A stretch of DNA of 64,000 nucleotides from Herpomyces periplanetae (GCA_009733715.1 WMKJ01000050.1:1-64000); one strand, 5' to 3'. Numbered from the stretch's first letter, positions 43,180-55,168 are shown. The notes: generated from the sequence alone by a model not told the origin. A program made the numbers and translations.

Positions 43180-44720
43180 TCAGCCATCCAGCACACGTGA
43201 CACCTTCTCCCGGATGCCGATTTTTCCGTTTCGCTCAAATAGGAAATATTTGATGGTTTTTTCGACATCATTTAGATCTTGGTAGGCGTGGACAATTTCA
43301 GAGTCTTTGGGTAGGGCCAAATCTTCGTATGGATATGACTTGTAGTCTTTGTCGATGTGAGTCTCAATTAAGGGTAATTGATCTTTGGTATTGAAGTAAC
43401 CTTGAACAATCTTGTCATCTACACTTTTAAATGAGTCGGGATTCCAATGGGGTCGTCCTTCAGTTTTATCAATTAATCTTGCTCTTACGCCAGTTATAAA
43501 ATCTTGGGTTTCAATGAATTTACTTGCTAGTCCATACTCTCGATTAAAAGTCTCCCCAATGCTCCAGGATTTCCCTCGTCTCATTTGCTCAAGTGTAACT
43601 TTTATCGATATCGGAGATCGCTGGTTCAATATATCCAAAGTCTCTTCTGCCCAATCACAGATGTCTTTTGACCTAGTGGCATCATTCCTCATTCTACTTA
43701 GTTTATCACAAATAGTTTCAATGTTATCCTTTGGATTAAAACATTCATCAATCGCTCTCCGCAATTCACCCTGAATCTTTCCTTTTGATTCGGGTAATCC
43801 AGTAGAAAATTCATCAATAGTAGAACTTATAATTTTTAGTCGGTTTTCCATACTCATTCCGTCATCCATTTTTAATTCCCCTAATCTCTGTTGCAATGCA
43901 CTAATCGAACTAGAATCAATATAATGCGTAGCTATCCCATGATAAAATACGTCAACCCCTCGAATTTGATGACTAGTTAAGGCCAAATAAGTTCCAACAT
44001 TCCCGTCTAATCGTGGCAAAAAGAAACTTGCTCCGACGTCTGGAAAAAATCCAATTGTCGTTTCCGGCATTGCAAACACCGTGTTCTCTGTTGCGACTCG
44101 CAATGGCGCATGTATACTCAGGCCAACTCCGCCACCCATGGTTATTCCATCAATAAGTGCAATATACGGCTTTCCGTATGTCGCAATCATATGATCCAAT
44201 TGATACTCTCCCATAAAGTACTTTCTTGATTCTTCCTTGCCTTTATTACCACTTTCAATTAGCTTCACTACCGCCGCTACGTCTCCTCCCGCACAAAACG
44301 CCCGTCCAGCTCCACGAATAATAACTAATTCTGCCAGTGATGAATTTTCCCATTCCTAATCACTCATACAATCAGCCAACATCTCTCCCTGCTAAATCTA
44401 CCCTTGCTTCTTTAACTTACATGTAACCGACGAATAATCTTCCTCACCATAGAACCGTCCAATGAATTAAGTTTTCTAGGTCTATTCAATTCAATAATCC
44501 GTGCTCCCAGCATCGATTTGAACACTACATCATCCGGATCATCTCCCGGTAACTCATTAATCGAGTCCACTGCCACCGATATTCCACGCTCTACATTTCC
44601 TAACCCCATACCAAACCGCGCTCTCAACGGCATAATCCCTTTTTTAGTGTATAGTCCACCTAACGAGCTGTTCAACAATCCGTATCGAATAAATCCTTTA
44701 CGCAAACTTGGACCTAGCAT
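43180..44720 (-). CDS. 3-hydroxyisobutyryl-CoA hydrolase, mitochondrial (2 exons)
   Basis: Exon 1 is 44720-44421, the intron 44420-44356 (GTAAGT...GATTAG), and exon 2 44355-43180; 491 residues. Crotonase-fold signatures: GARIIELNRPRKLNSLDGSM, RGAGRAFCAGGDVAAVVKLI, and LIDGITMGGGVGLSIHAPLR plus MPETTIGFFPDVGASFFLPR, which are typical of HIBCH/Ehd3 rather than enoyl-CoA hydratase. The first 30 residues are basic and lack acids (MLGPSLRKGFIRYGLLNSSL), as in a mitochondrial presequence. The enzyme acts in valine breakdown. It shares a 545-base divergent promoter with mitochondrial EF-Tu. Confidence 0.92.
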
Positions 44721-45265
44721 AACGCGTGTCCTTAATCCCTTATATACCTGCTTTCACTTAATCTTATACTTATGTCAACAATATCATCTGAATAATGTCA
44801 ATTTGCTTTATTTGACACAAAATTAACAATATTTCCAAACAACTTTTATGAACTTTAAGAAATGTATAAACTTGTTTTCTTCCCCTTCTACTCTCCTTCG
44901 CTCGTCCAATTATTACCATTTTGCCTACATCCTCCCTTCCGTCAGGTGATCATTTGGCACGTGATAACCAACCCATGTCGCGACGCTTGCGCGACTTGCC
45001 AATTTTGAAGCTCGCGCGAGCCGCGATCCTCCTTAACACAATTCTTCCAAATATGTCACAAATTGGCACCTTTATTTAACCTTCTCTATAACTTTGCACT
45101 GATACACAATTAATCCCAATTATTTCCTTATAAATTTTACGCAATTCTCACATCTTCCCGCTAGATCATATTCATCATTTCCCCGGCCGTCATATTCACG
45201 GTTTTTTAAAAGTACTTCATCGTGTTTCTTAAATCTTCCATCAATTTACTACATTTGAATTCGTC
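44721..45265. promoter_or_regulatory. Bidirectional promoter, HIBCH / mitochondrial EF-Tu
   Basis: One CACGTG at 44958-44963, roughly central, followed by a G/C-rich patch (CGCGACGCTTGCGCGACTTG). It may co-regulate two mitochondrial proteins. Confidence 0.5.
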
Positions 45266-46738
45266 ATGGCGCGAAATATTCTTCGTGCGTGGTGTTTAAC
45301 GCGTACAATGGCATTTCGCCCAATCCACGGTTCATTTTCTCCCTATTTTACCGGACTTAATCGCCACTCGTTTAATTGCCAACAAATGAGAAAGTTCGCC
45401 TCTGAATACCTACGTGATAAGCCTCACCTTAATATAGGTAAAATAACTTGGGTTTTTTTTTACTACAATTGCTTGAGTTCCTTTTAACAAGTTGTTTAAT
45501 ACTTAGGTACAATTGGTCATGTCGATCATGGGAAGGTAAGATTAACTTAGTGTTTCAATGCAAGTGTATTGCCTAAATTCTAACTTACTCTCGTTCAATA
45601 AACCTAGACTACTTTAACAGCTGCAATTACTAAACGACAAGCTGAAAAGTCACTTGCTCGGTTCCTGGACTATGGATCTATCGACAAAGCTCCTGAAGAA
45701 CGGAAACGTGGAATTACAATTGCTACGGCTCATCTTGAATATGAAACTGATACAAGACATTATGGTCATGTTGATTGTCCAGGCCATGCTGATTATATTA
45801 AAAATATGATCACAGGTGCTGCCCATATGGATGGTGCCATCATCGTTGTTGCTGCCTCTGATGGTCAAATGCCTCAAACTCGTGAACATTTACTGCTTGC
45901 TCGTCAAATCGGCGTTAAGCGTATTGTGGTATTCGTTAACAAAATTGATGCTGTACCTGACAAAGAGATGCTCGATCTGGTTGAAATGGAGATGCGTGAG
46001 CTTTTAGCCACCTATGGCTTTGAAGGAAATGAAACTCCAATCGTCATGGGTTCTGCTTTGTGCGCTTTAGAATCTCGTCAGCCTGAAATTGGGGCTGAAA
46101 AAATTGATGAACTCCTGAAAGCAGTCGATGAATGGATTCCCACGCCTAAACGTGACCTTGAAAAGCCTTTCTTAATGTCCGTTGAGGATGTTTTTTCCAT
46201 TTCAGGACGTGGAACTGTAGCATCTGGTCGTGTTTTACAAGGAAAGTTAAAAAAAGATTCCGAGATCGAATTAGTTGGTGAAGGTTCCGAAATCATTAAA
46301 ACCAAAGTAACCAGTATTGAAACCTTCCATAAATCATGTGGCGAATCCGTTGCTGGTGACAACTCTGCTCTATTACTACGTGGAGTTCGTCGTGAAGATG
46401 TCAAACGTGGCATGGTTGCAGCAGCTCCCGGGACTGTAAAGCCTCATTCCAAAGTTCTAATTTCTCTTTACGTTCTAACAAAGGAAGAGGGTGGTCGTCA
46501 TACTGGATTTCAGCAGAATTACCGTCCCCAAATTTATGTCCGCACCGCAGATGTGGCATGTGCTTTGACATGGCCTGAGGGCCACAAGGATCCTGATGCG
46601 ACTGTTATGCCTGGTGATAACGTGGAAATGGTTTGTACACTTCATGTTCCCACAGCCTGTGAAATCGGAACTCGATTTAATATCCGTGAGGGTGGAAGAA
46701 CTGTTGGAACGGGAATTGTCACTCAGATTATCGAGTAA
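45266..46738 (+). CDS. TUF1: Mitochondrial elongation factor Tu (3 exons)
   Basis: Exons 45266-45437, 45507-45535 and 45608-46738; 443 residues. The N-terminus is a basic presequence ([20 protein letters not shown]). The GTPase motifs are G1 [13 protein letters not shown]2 in [10 protein letters not shown]3 DCPGH, G4 NKID and the SAL G5. Domains 2 and 3 follow, ending [10 protein letters not shown]. It delivers aminoacyl-tRNA to mitochondrial ribosomes. The 29-base middle exon encodes precisely the P-loop ([10 protein letters not shown]). It is divergently paired with the hydrolase gene. Confidence 0.97.
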
Positions 46739-47460
46739 TCATTAGTTTATCTTGTGCCATTACTTTGACTTTCTTGCGTGCGTCTGAAGCTTTGTCAAGT
46801 ATACGAAGAAAACTTCATCTTCGCTAAATACTCTCAACCCTGCTAATTGTTTCATTTGATTTCCAATTTTGCTTCTTCTATATTCTCTTCCCTTTCCGCA
46901 AAAGTTTTCGCCTACTCCTAACCTCTCCAATTGACTACCTGATCCAAATTACAATGGTTTTTTACATTATACTATCATTCAATCAACTTCTTTATAACTA
47001 TATTCTGTGTTATAAACCGGTATTTAATCCCTTCCTACATCTAGCACCGCAATTTAAACCAGTCGTGCTCTAATTGTCATACTTTTACTCAATTATCTTT
47101 CTACATACCTCACCTTTTAATCTTTTACAACAATACTCACCTTCCCCGCACCAATTCACAAAACTTAACTTCCTCCCGTTTTAACAGTTTTGAAGTCCAT
47201 TGCGATTTCTTAATAGGAATAAATGTCGGAGAGTTCAGCCCTATACACCATTCTCAATACATCCAAGTTGGATGAATACACTGATATCGTCATCTCCTAA
47301 GCCTCTTGGCCAGCTAACCCGAAGAAGTTCCGGAGTCATGTGACGAATGTACAGTCACGTGTATTTGATTATGAGGTTTTCGGCGCGGGAAAAAATGGAT
47401 TCTTGGGGTTTTTGAATATTTAATGACGCGAAAGTGACGAAGAATGAATTTATCGTCGTT
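46739..47460 (+). promoter_or_regulatory. Intergenic region EF-Tu / Vps16
   Basis: The first half is C/T-rich 3' flank. A CACGTG lies at 47356-47361, about 100 bases before the Vps16 start codon. No gene is seen. Confidence 0.4.
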
Positions 47461-50046
47461 ATGACATTTAGCACAATTAATACATCAAACAAAGTTAATG
47501 AGCAAAATGCTACAGCAGATTGGCAACCGGTGGGTAGTGAAGTATTTCGACGTATACGACTATACGACAAAGTGGACGATGGCCTATTCGGAGAGGATAT
47601 AGACTGGCGTGAGTATGGCATAGCAGCAGCGGAGTTAGGCGGTGCCGTCGCTGTTTACGAGAGAAGAGGGAAAAAATGTAGCGGAATCGGCATTTATAGT
47701 TGCAGTGGCAAATTAGTGGAATTTATTCAATGGGATGGAGGAACGATTGCAGGCGTAGGGTGGAGTGAAGCAGAAGAGTTGACTGTAGTGAGTGAACGTG
47801 GATGTGTTAGACGGTACAGTGATTTTCACGCTACCTTTTCCACATTTTCCCTGGGTGAAAGTGTAGAGCGTGCAAATGTTGTTGCCTGTCGTTTCTGGCA
47901 TACGGGTTTCGTGGCTTTAACGGGTGATAATACATTTGTCAGTATAAATTATCAATGGGATGGGCATGTAAGCAAATATTACGGAAGTGAAAGCATTAAC
48001 CTCAACGATAAAATATATTCATGGAATATTATTCCTCCTAAATTCGATTGGGAGACTCGTAACGTTAACATTATTGTCGCTATTAACAATTGTGTCCGCA
48101 TAATTAGTCAAAGTGATAGCATGCTTTTATGTGAAAAAGGTCCCGTTGGTAACATTAGTGTATCACCCTCGCAAAACTATATAGCCTTATACGGCATTAA
48201 AGGCATACTTTGGATTGTTAAGCGCGATACTTGTGATATCATACGCGAATATAATACAGGCAGCGAAATATTGCCAGGTACACTTTGTTGGTGTAGTGAT
48301 CAAGGCGTGGTCATCGGATGGGAAGATGAAATTCTCCTAATAGGTCGCATCGATGGATTCACCCGCTTCTACTATGATAATTGGATACAGATAACGGAAG
48401 ACCTAGGTGGCGTACGAGTTTACTCCAATGAATCAAGTGAGTTTATCGAATGTGTTCCCGATGTATGCCGAAATGTTTTCAGTGAGAATTCTGGTTCTCC
48501 GAGCGCTATGCTGCTCGAAGTTATCGAGTTAATGTTGAATAAATCTCTCAAAGCGGATGAAAATATTTTGAACATGGACCCTGATTCACTAAGACAGGCC
48601 GTTGACGAGTGTATTCAGGCAGCTGGTCGAGAATTTAACGTACACTGGCAAAAGAAATTGTTGAAGGCTGCTTCTACGGGCAAAACTGTACTGGAAGGAT
48701 ATGACAGTGAGCCGTTCGTTAAAATGTGTCAGGTTATAAGGGTAATTAACGGTGTAAGATCTCATGATGTTGCTTTAGGCATAACTTACGATCAGTATGT
48801 TCATTTAGGAGAAGATCGCCTGATAAAACGACTACTTAATCGAAGTGAACACTTGCTCGCACTCCGAATTGCTGAGTACTTGGGATTGGGTATTAGTGAA
48901 ATATATATGCATTGGGCGTGTGAAAGAGTTCGCAGTTGCTGGGAAAAAGATGATAATGAAGTGTGCGGAATGATTGTTGAACGGTTAAACGGAATGAGAA
49001 ACGTTTCATTTGAGCGGGTTGCTCGTTCCGCTTTTCTTGAAGGTCGCATGGCTCTGGCTGTTAAATTGTTGCACTATGAAGTATGCCCAGCACGACAAGT
49101 TGATCTTTTCGTACGAATGAATGAAGAAGAAGCGGCTCTTGATAAAGCCATTGAAAGTGGTAATACGGATTTAGTTGGGTTTGTTGTGATAAAGCTTCGT
49201 GAAAAGCTAGCTAAATCAAGCTTTTTTCGCATACTTATGAGTCGACCTATCGCTATGGGTGTGTTTGAAAGACAGACTATCGAGACCGGAGAATTGGACG
49301 CCTTAAAGGACTTTTACTACCAAACTGATAGAAGATTAGATGGTGCAGGCATCTTGTTTAGTGAATCATTGAACACTGGCATGGTTAAACCCGGCAGCGA
49401 GATCAACTCATCCCTTCAACTTAAACGTGATAAATTAAAAGCTGTTAAAAAGTATTTGGAAGGAAGCCGAGACGGAATTTTCATGGCACAACGTGTTGCC
49501 GAAAGTGATGAATTGGCCATACTAATAGACGAATTAAAAACTGAGTACGGGAATCGCGAGTTTGAGAATGTTTCAAGCGTTTACGATGCAATATTCAAAT
49601 TACTTAGCCTTGGAATGTGGAAACGGGGTGAAGCTGTTGCCAAAAAGTTTAACGTTGGAAAGCGCCTTTACGGCTGGATTGAGCTTAAGGTAGCGGTTAG
49701 CTGTAGGATGTGGAGCAAATTAGAGGGTATAGCCAATGAGAAAGGAAAAAAACACGGGGGTGTGATTGGTTGGAAAGATTACTTTGACGAGTTATACGCA
49801 GCGGGCAATAAGGAATTGGCGAGTAAATTCATTGTGAAATGTGAAGAAGTGACTAGCAAAGAGCGCATACAAATGTGGGTAGACTGCGGTAACTTTGTCG
49901 AAGCAGCCCGAGAAATTTACAAAGAACGAAATGTGGAAGCCCTACGAGCTTTCCGACGACGAATTGAGAGTCAAGCCGGATCAGAATCTTTAGTGGAAAT
50001 TGACCATTTTATTGATCTGATAAAATCTTCAAAAAGCACATTATAG
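47461..50046 (+). CDS. VPS16: Vps16, core subunit of HOPS/CORVET
   Basis: 861 residues from the ATG at 47461; the reading frame extends upstream to a GTG at 47434. It is intronless. The N-terminal region carries the Vps16 signature TADWQPVGSEVFRRIRLYDK and IDWREYGIAAAELGGAVAVY, starting a beta-propeller. The C-terminal half is an alpha-solenoid, with typical segments such as VARSAFLEGRMALAVKLLHY, NEEEAALDKAIESGNTDLVG and AEKLY-like repeats toward the end. Vps16 sits in the HOPS/CORVET core with Vps11, Vps18 and Vps33, tethering endosomes and vacuoles before SNARE fusion. Confidence 0.93.
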   Translation: MTFSTINTSNKVNEQNATADWQPVGSEVFRRIRLYDKVDDGLFGEDIDWREYGIAAAELGGAVAVYERRGKKCSGIGIYSCSGKLVEFIQWDGGTIAGVGWSEAEELTVVSERGCVRRYSDFHATFSTFSLGESVERANVVACRFWHTGFVALTGDNTFVSINYQWDGHVSKYYGSESINLNDKIYSWNIIPPKFDWETRNVNIIVAINNCVRIISQSDSMLLCEKGPVGNISVSPSQNYIALYGIKGILWIVKRDTCDIIREYNTGSEILPGTLCWCSDQGVVIGWEDEILLIGRIDGFTRFYYDNWIQITEDLGGVRVYSNESSEFIECVPDVCRNVFSENSGSPSAMLLEVIELMLNKSLKADENILNMDPDSLRQAVDECIQAAGREFNVHWQKKLLKAASTGKTVLEGYDSEPFVKMCQVIRVINGVRSHDVALGITYDQYVHLGEDRLIKRLLNRSEHLLALRIAEYLGLGISEIYMHWACERVRSCWEKDDNEVCGMIVERLNGMRNVSFERVARSAFLEGRMALAVKLLHYEVCPARQVDLFVRMNEEEAALDKAIESGNTDLVGFVVIKLREKLAKSSFFRILMSRPIAMGVFERQTIETGELDALKDFYYQTDRRLDGAGILFSESLNTGMVKPGSEINSSLQLKRDKLKAVKKYLEGSRDGIFMAQRVAESDELAILIDELKTEYGNREFENVSSVYDAIFKLLSLGMWKRGEAVAKKFNVGKRLYGWIELKVAVSCRMWSKLEGIANEKGKKHGGVIGWKDYFDELYAAGNKELASKFIVKCEEVTSKERIQMWVDCGNFVEAAREIYKERNVEALRAFRRRIESQAGSESLVEIDHFIDLIKSSKSTL

Positions 50047-50520
50047 AACTAATCCTTGGCCTATGAAAACTAATCCACTTAGTACTGAAGAATTCCGTAC
50101 CACATACTCCACAAGCGCTTACGAGGTATCTGGGATGTCGTAGGGCTGAATCGGTTGAGAAGTAGGGGGGGTTTGGGCCAATCAGCAATGAGACGAAATT
50201 AAAGGGGTAAGACGTATGACGTAGTTAAAGTAAGCTTCTGGAAGGAATGGAAATATGAAAAAGTGGGCCCAACGGCATAACTGTGATGGTTGGTATGGAA
50301 ACGTCGGAGAATTAATTGTTTTGACAACTGATATGAAAAGTTTGGTTGGATTAACAAATTTGTACAAATTTCAAAGAATCAATTTTAATGAACGATGGTA
50401 CATACAGTAAGGCTTTTAAAACATTGGATGTATTAGTGTACAAGCAAAAATCAAGAATAATTCGTTAATTCAGCGATTGGACGTCTTGAACGAATCGTAT
50501 AGAGTACACATCTAATAAGC
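50047..50520. other. Convergent intergenic region Vps16 / kinesin
   Basis: 3' flanks of two convergent genes, A/T-rich. No gene and no CACGTG seen. Confidence 0.35.
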
Positions 50521-52683
50521 TCAAATATCTATGTCTTCTGCATCAATTGGAACCATAACATTAGTTCTTTGGTGCGTCGGGTACGTCAACTTCTCTTGAT
50601 CTTTTCGAATTTGATCACGAATTTTTGCAATTTCGGTCAAGAATATGGCAGTTTCTTCCTGGATGTTGTATTCATTGTCTGTTTCTGTTTCATCAATCCA
50701 GTCTTCATTATCGGATTCCTCACCTTTCTCACTTTCTTTAATATCTTCTTTGACTTCTGGGGTTTGCTCTATGCCAACATTAATGTCGAAAGCACTCGAT
50801 AACCTTCTAGCTTCGTTGATCAGCCCTTCAATATCATGCTTATCCCTTTCCCACCCGCAAAATCCCTCAATTTTCTTAGCAGATTCCAGTCGTCTCTTGT
50901 TAACCTCAATTCCATTTTTAACATGTTTAACCGTACATGGTACTTTTGCATTTTCTGCCCACTCGCGCGGTAAAACAATGGGATTTTTCAACTCTTCCAC
51001 AAGAAGTGTTAAATGTCGTTTCAACGACCCTATTTCACCCTGTAATTTCAAGTTTTCACATTTTAATTTGTCGGCATCGGCTGTTAAAGCTTTTAGTTTT
51101 GCTTCACCTATATCCCTACTCTCTTCCATGAGCCTCTGCATTTTTTGCACTTGCTTTTGATAATCTTCCAGTTCTCCGGCTTCTTCACGTTCTCGCCGCA
51201 CTCTTGTCGCATTAATTGCTCTCTGTAATTTACGAATAGTTTCCGTCATAACTGCTATTTGAGCATCTCTTTCAGCAGCCGATACTGCATCAACGTTGAC
51301 AGTTGCTCGAGTCTGAATACGTTTGGCCTGATCAGCGTAGCGTAAGGTAGACAGTGTCTCATCATAGTCGCACGGTGAAATACATGCAATCATAGCAGTT
51401 TTACTATTTCCACCCAAGCAATCTTTAAGTATCCATGTTAAAACGCTATCACGGTACGGAACAATATCGTTGCATCCATGTTTCCCCTGTCTTCTGGGGT
51501 CAGCAAGGGCGGATATTACACGGCCAAGGGTCGTTAATGATTTGTTAATTTTTCCACCTTCTACTAAACGTTGACCCGTCGCTTCAGTAGCTTTAGCTCT
51601 CTCGGAGCCGGCAAGGTCAACTAATCGCATGCGGGCAGATCTCTCCAATGTTTCATCACTTGTTAACGAATGTTGTATTTGTTTCAAATGCAAGGTGAAT
51701 ACAGCGTGGGACCGGGAAGATCGATCGTTCATTTTGGTACTGGCTGTGCTACGATTCATATCACCCATTCGCATTAACATGGCAATATCTTCGTAACTTT
51801 TAACAGCGGCTTCAGTAAGTCCTTGAACGTAAACTCCATCGCTTTGAGATTCACGAATCTTGAGATAATACGCAATGTTTGTACGCGGAACCAGTAAATC
51901 TCGAACACGTTCGTTATAAACTTCGAAGTATGATGCATGAACGCTGTAGGTAGTATTTGGAGCTGGATTATTTTCAATACGTTGAAACAAACCTCTACAA
52001 GTCCGTGGCATTAGACCAGGTTCTTGTTCAGTTCCCATCATGGTAAAGCTCTTTCCAGAGCCGGTTTGTCCATAGGCAAGAATACACGTGTGATAACCAT
52101 TGAAGTTGTGATCGAGAAACTCTTCACCGAAAGCTTTGTAGACGGCCTCCTGATCCGCGTAATATTTATCTTGAGGGTTATGTGACCAGAAGGATTGATC
52201 AAAGATAAAAGCTTTGTCCTCAAGTTGTCTTCGTGCGCTTGGACCTTTTGAGTTTCCACTTCCGTCGTGAGTTGAAGCGAGTAAAGTGGTAGTACGTCTG
52301 CCCTCGTCCATTTTAACTATGCATTTTGCATTTCGTTCAATTTCCCGTTTCACAAATTCCCGGACCCTGACTACGACCTTAACATTACAATCATCCGACT
52401 CTGAAGATCTAATAGTAGAATCATTGGATTGTAGATAATTATCATCGACACTGCAAATAGCGGTGTCAACTGTTTCTTCTTCTGAATAGTCCATTGGTTC
52501 GACTTCCCTGCGATGATAATAATCTTTAGCCATGTTCCAAGTAGATTGATTAGCCTTTAAGCAAGTGTAACGATTGCTCATAAATATTTCTCTGTAAATT
52601 CGCGCATCTAGTGCCATGCGCAAAAGAATTTCTTGAGCAGTTTCCCACAGTAATTGAAATTTGTGCAGTAGGTAAGAATGCAT
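50521..52683 (-). CDS. Short kinesin-3 family motor
   Basis: 720 residues, intronless. The first 97 residues are an extension of unknown role with an acidic patch. The motor domain (about 98-465) has P-loop GQTGSGKS (about 204-211), switch I NDRSSRSH, switch II DLAGSERAKATEATGQRLVE and the family-3 end ISPCDYDETLSTLRYADQAKRIQ. Coiled coil follows (470-570), then an acidic region. There is no evident FHA, C2 or PH domain, so it is much shorter than Unc104/KIF1 motors (about 1600 residues). It resembles the short kinesin-3 forms described in some fungi. The start codon is uncertain because several in-frame ATGs precede the motor. Confidence 0.88.
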   Translation of the reverse strand: MHSYLLHKFQLLWETAQEILLRMALDARIYREIFMSNRYTCLKANQSTWNMAKDYYHRREVEPMDYSEEETVDTAICSVDDNYLQSNDSTIRSSESDDCNVKVVVRVREFVKREIERNAKCIVKMDEGRRTTTLLASTHDGSGNSKGPSARRQLEDKAFIFDQSFWSHNPQDKYYADQEAVYKAFGEEFLDHNFNGYHTCILAYGQTGSGKSFTMMGTEQEPGLMPRTCRGLFQRIENNPAPNTTYSVHASYFEVYNERVRDLLVPRTNIAYYLKIRESQSDGVYVQGLTEAAVKSYEDIAMLMRMGDMNRSTASTKMNDRSSRSHAVFTLHLKQIQHSLTSDETLERSARMRLVDLAGSERAKATEATGQRLVEGGKINKSLTTLGRVISALADPRRQGKHGCNDIVPYRDSVLTWILKDCLGGNSKTAMIACISPCDYDETLSTLRYADQAKRIQTRATVNVDAVSAAERDAQIAVMTETIRKLQRAINATRVRREREEAGELEDYQKQVQKMQRLMEESRDIGEAKLKALTADADKLKCENLKLQGEIGSLKRHLTLLVEELKNPIVLPREWAENAKVPCTVKHVKNGIEVNKRRLESAKKIEGFCGWERDKHDIEGLINEARRLSSAFDINVGIEQTPEVKEDIKESEKGEESDNEDWIDETETDNEYNIQEETAIFLTEIAKIRDQIRKDQEKLTYPTHQRTNVMVPIDAEDIDI

Positions 52684-55019
52684 ATGTAATCAAGTCTAAC
52701 ATGCCCAAAGTTGACGAGACAGGAAAGGATAAGACAAAACAAAACACGGTTATCCACCCCTGCTGTAAACTCAGGTAAGTGGTTTCGTATGGATGGGTTT
52801 GTCGTGTTCTGACGTTGTTAAACTAACTTATCCCGGTATTATCTGGTATAGAATTTCGCCTGGCTTCCCCGTTAATCGCTCGATAGTCAGCTCGTGGTAT
52901 AGTCAATATTTTACTTCAATGAACAAAAGTAATAAAGTGCATGAAGTTTGCCTTTATGTGGGATCTTTTCCACATTGAAAGACAGGAAAATTCGAATTGA
53001 TAGACATACCTTTTGAGAAGCAAATTACTCATTAAGTTTTACCAATTAACTCTAGAAATGAACGCCTGATTCGTAAAATGAATGTACGTAGACTAATTGA
53101 TTTAAGGAAAAATTTAACTGCTTTAGCTAGTTATTGGAAAGTATCAAGCCAATACTGAGAGGACTTAACAGTAATAAAAAGCACTTTTAAATATTCCACA
53201 CGAAATCAAATCAATAGTGAAATTAATATGTATACCCGCACTTGACATTGTGCGCACATAGGCATAAGCACACCTACTCGCGCTCCCACACGAACACGAG
53301 CTGAATGTCTATCATATATGAATGAAAATGAAAATTAGTTAGCCCATTTCCACCTCCTTCAGCTCAGGCTCTACACTGATAATTAAATCTTCATTCTGAT
53401 ATTTTATTCGCCTCAAACCTGCTTGGGAGTAATTGTTTACACTTTTAAAGCTGTTCCAAACCTTTTGTTTACACCACAGTTTACCTGATTCGGAATAGTT
53501 TGGAGTTGGTTCTTACAAAAGCTACTAGTTTACTAGAACAACCGTTGTTGCCTGTACAACACAGCCCTATTAATTGGTTGTCTAGGTGACTGTTTTACCT
53601 CATCCTTATCGGAACCAATTTTCTCCGATCTGCTACATCCCTCTGCGATATTATGTAATTTGTCGATGACTCATCACCAGTTTATCTCGCGCTCACGTGC
53701 TTATGTGGCGTAGACATGGCGCAAAGGTGGCGGTGCTGACTGATTCGGACACGTTTGACAATTCGGATTATTAAACTTTCGGGTCGGTCTATCTTGCTAT
53801 TTTGAGAATTTCGTAAGGGGGGTTATAGCGGGTTGGTGAGTTTTACTTACTTCCTTCTTTCTACATATTGACTCGCGGGAAGGAATACGTGTTTGAATGG
53901 TTAAGTCAAGTAATTGTGGTGGGTTTTGGTGAATAGGTAATTTTTCGTATTATTGATATATTATTACTGCTCTTTGAGTTTCCTACCTTTCTTATAATGC
54001 TAATCAATGACAGATTTCCTTCTTCGCTAAACGTGCCTAAAGCTACGAAAGAAGACGCCAAACGTGTGCATAAATATTAATCACCTCTTTATCATGGGTC
54101 TCGTTTGGGTAAAAAATTGGGGGGGAAAACGGTTTGGTATGTTAAAACACTAGTTACAGTGCAATTTACTGTTAAACTATCATCCAGCTTGATTCCATTA
54201 CGAGTTATCGTCTAACTTCATACCAGGCGGGGGAGTTGTTGTCGATCGTCACGGTGTACGTCGAACCCCCTTCCGCTTCAGCTTTGGCAAGTGCACGTGC
54301 TTTCGCTGACCAATTTGTACGGCTGAACTCCGGCGCTTTCCGATTCTCTGATTACTAAATGGTCTGGTTTGGTAGTGGCTTTGGGTGGGTGGTACAATGT
54401 TGGCGGAAGGCTTTTGGTGTATACATCTATATGTCTTCCATTCTTTCCAGTATACAAATCTTGGTTTCCAATTTCATTGATATACTTTGAAAACTAATTA
54501 TCTAATTTTCAACTAGCTTAATCTTTCTCTAATTACTCCTACCCATTTAATTGGTCTTTCCACTTTCCTCCTTACTACTCTCATTACCCTTGGAACTATA
54601 TATAGTAAGGTTTACATATAAATTACTGCAACTAGCTTACGTATTAATATTCATCATTAATCCTGCAAACGTTATCCCTAATTAATAATCTGTACTATAA
54701 TTGTATGCCATCATCTATAATTCCCTTCTACTTCTTCATGAATATGCCATTAACACCAAACCCCCCTCTGACCGACCAATACTTTCAACACTGCCGTGAA
54801 ACATTTCCACCTTCCTAATTAGAGAACCGCGTTCCTAATTCTTCTTTCCTCCCTTTCTCCTGCTTACCTCTTCTCACGTTAGACTCCACATTATTTCATC
54901 GCACCTTCCTATTTCGTACAACCAAAATTTATTAAATCTGCCTAATCCAGCAACTTAATCCAATTCTTCAGACTATAGTAACTACTTTATTCGGTAAAAG
55001 TCTATGTGAATCTTCGTCA

Positions 55020-55052
55020 TTCCACGACTTTCCATTACTTTCCATGTCTTTC
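55020..55052 (+). promoter_or_regulatory. Step-type heat shock element (TTC x4 at 10-base spacing)
   Basis: TTC trinucleotides start at 55020, 55030, 55040 and 55050, each within TTTCC or ATTCC. Same-orientation nTTCn units separated by 5 bases define the step-type element bound by heat shock factor. It lies about 650 bases upstream of the Hsp90 start codon. Confidence 0.65.
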
Positions 55053-55120
55053 CGGTCCATACTCTTCATCACATGATATTTCCGATTAGTGAGCTTAGGG
55101 TTATCATATGGAGGCTAAAA

Positions 55121-55168
55121 GAAACTTGTAGAATTTCATGGAAATCTCTGCCAGATTCCACCAGTTTC
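55121..55168 (+). promoter_or_regulatory. Extended heat shock element before Hsp90
   Basis: GAA begins at 55121, 55131 and 55141, and TTC at 55156 and 55166. All five units keep the same 5-base phase required for heat shock factor trimers. A TATAAATA follows about 25 bases downstream, so this is the likely heat-inducible core promoter of the Hsp90 gene. Confidence 0.75.
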
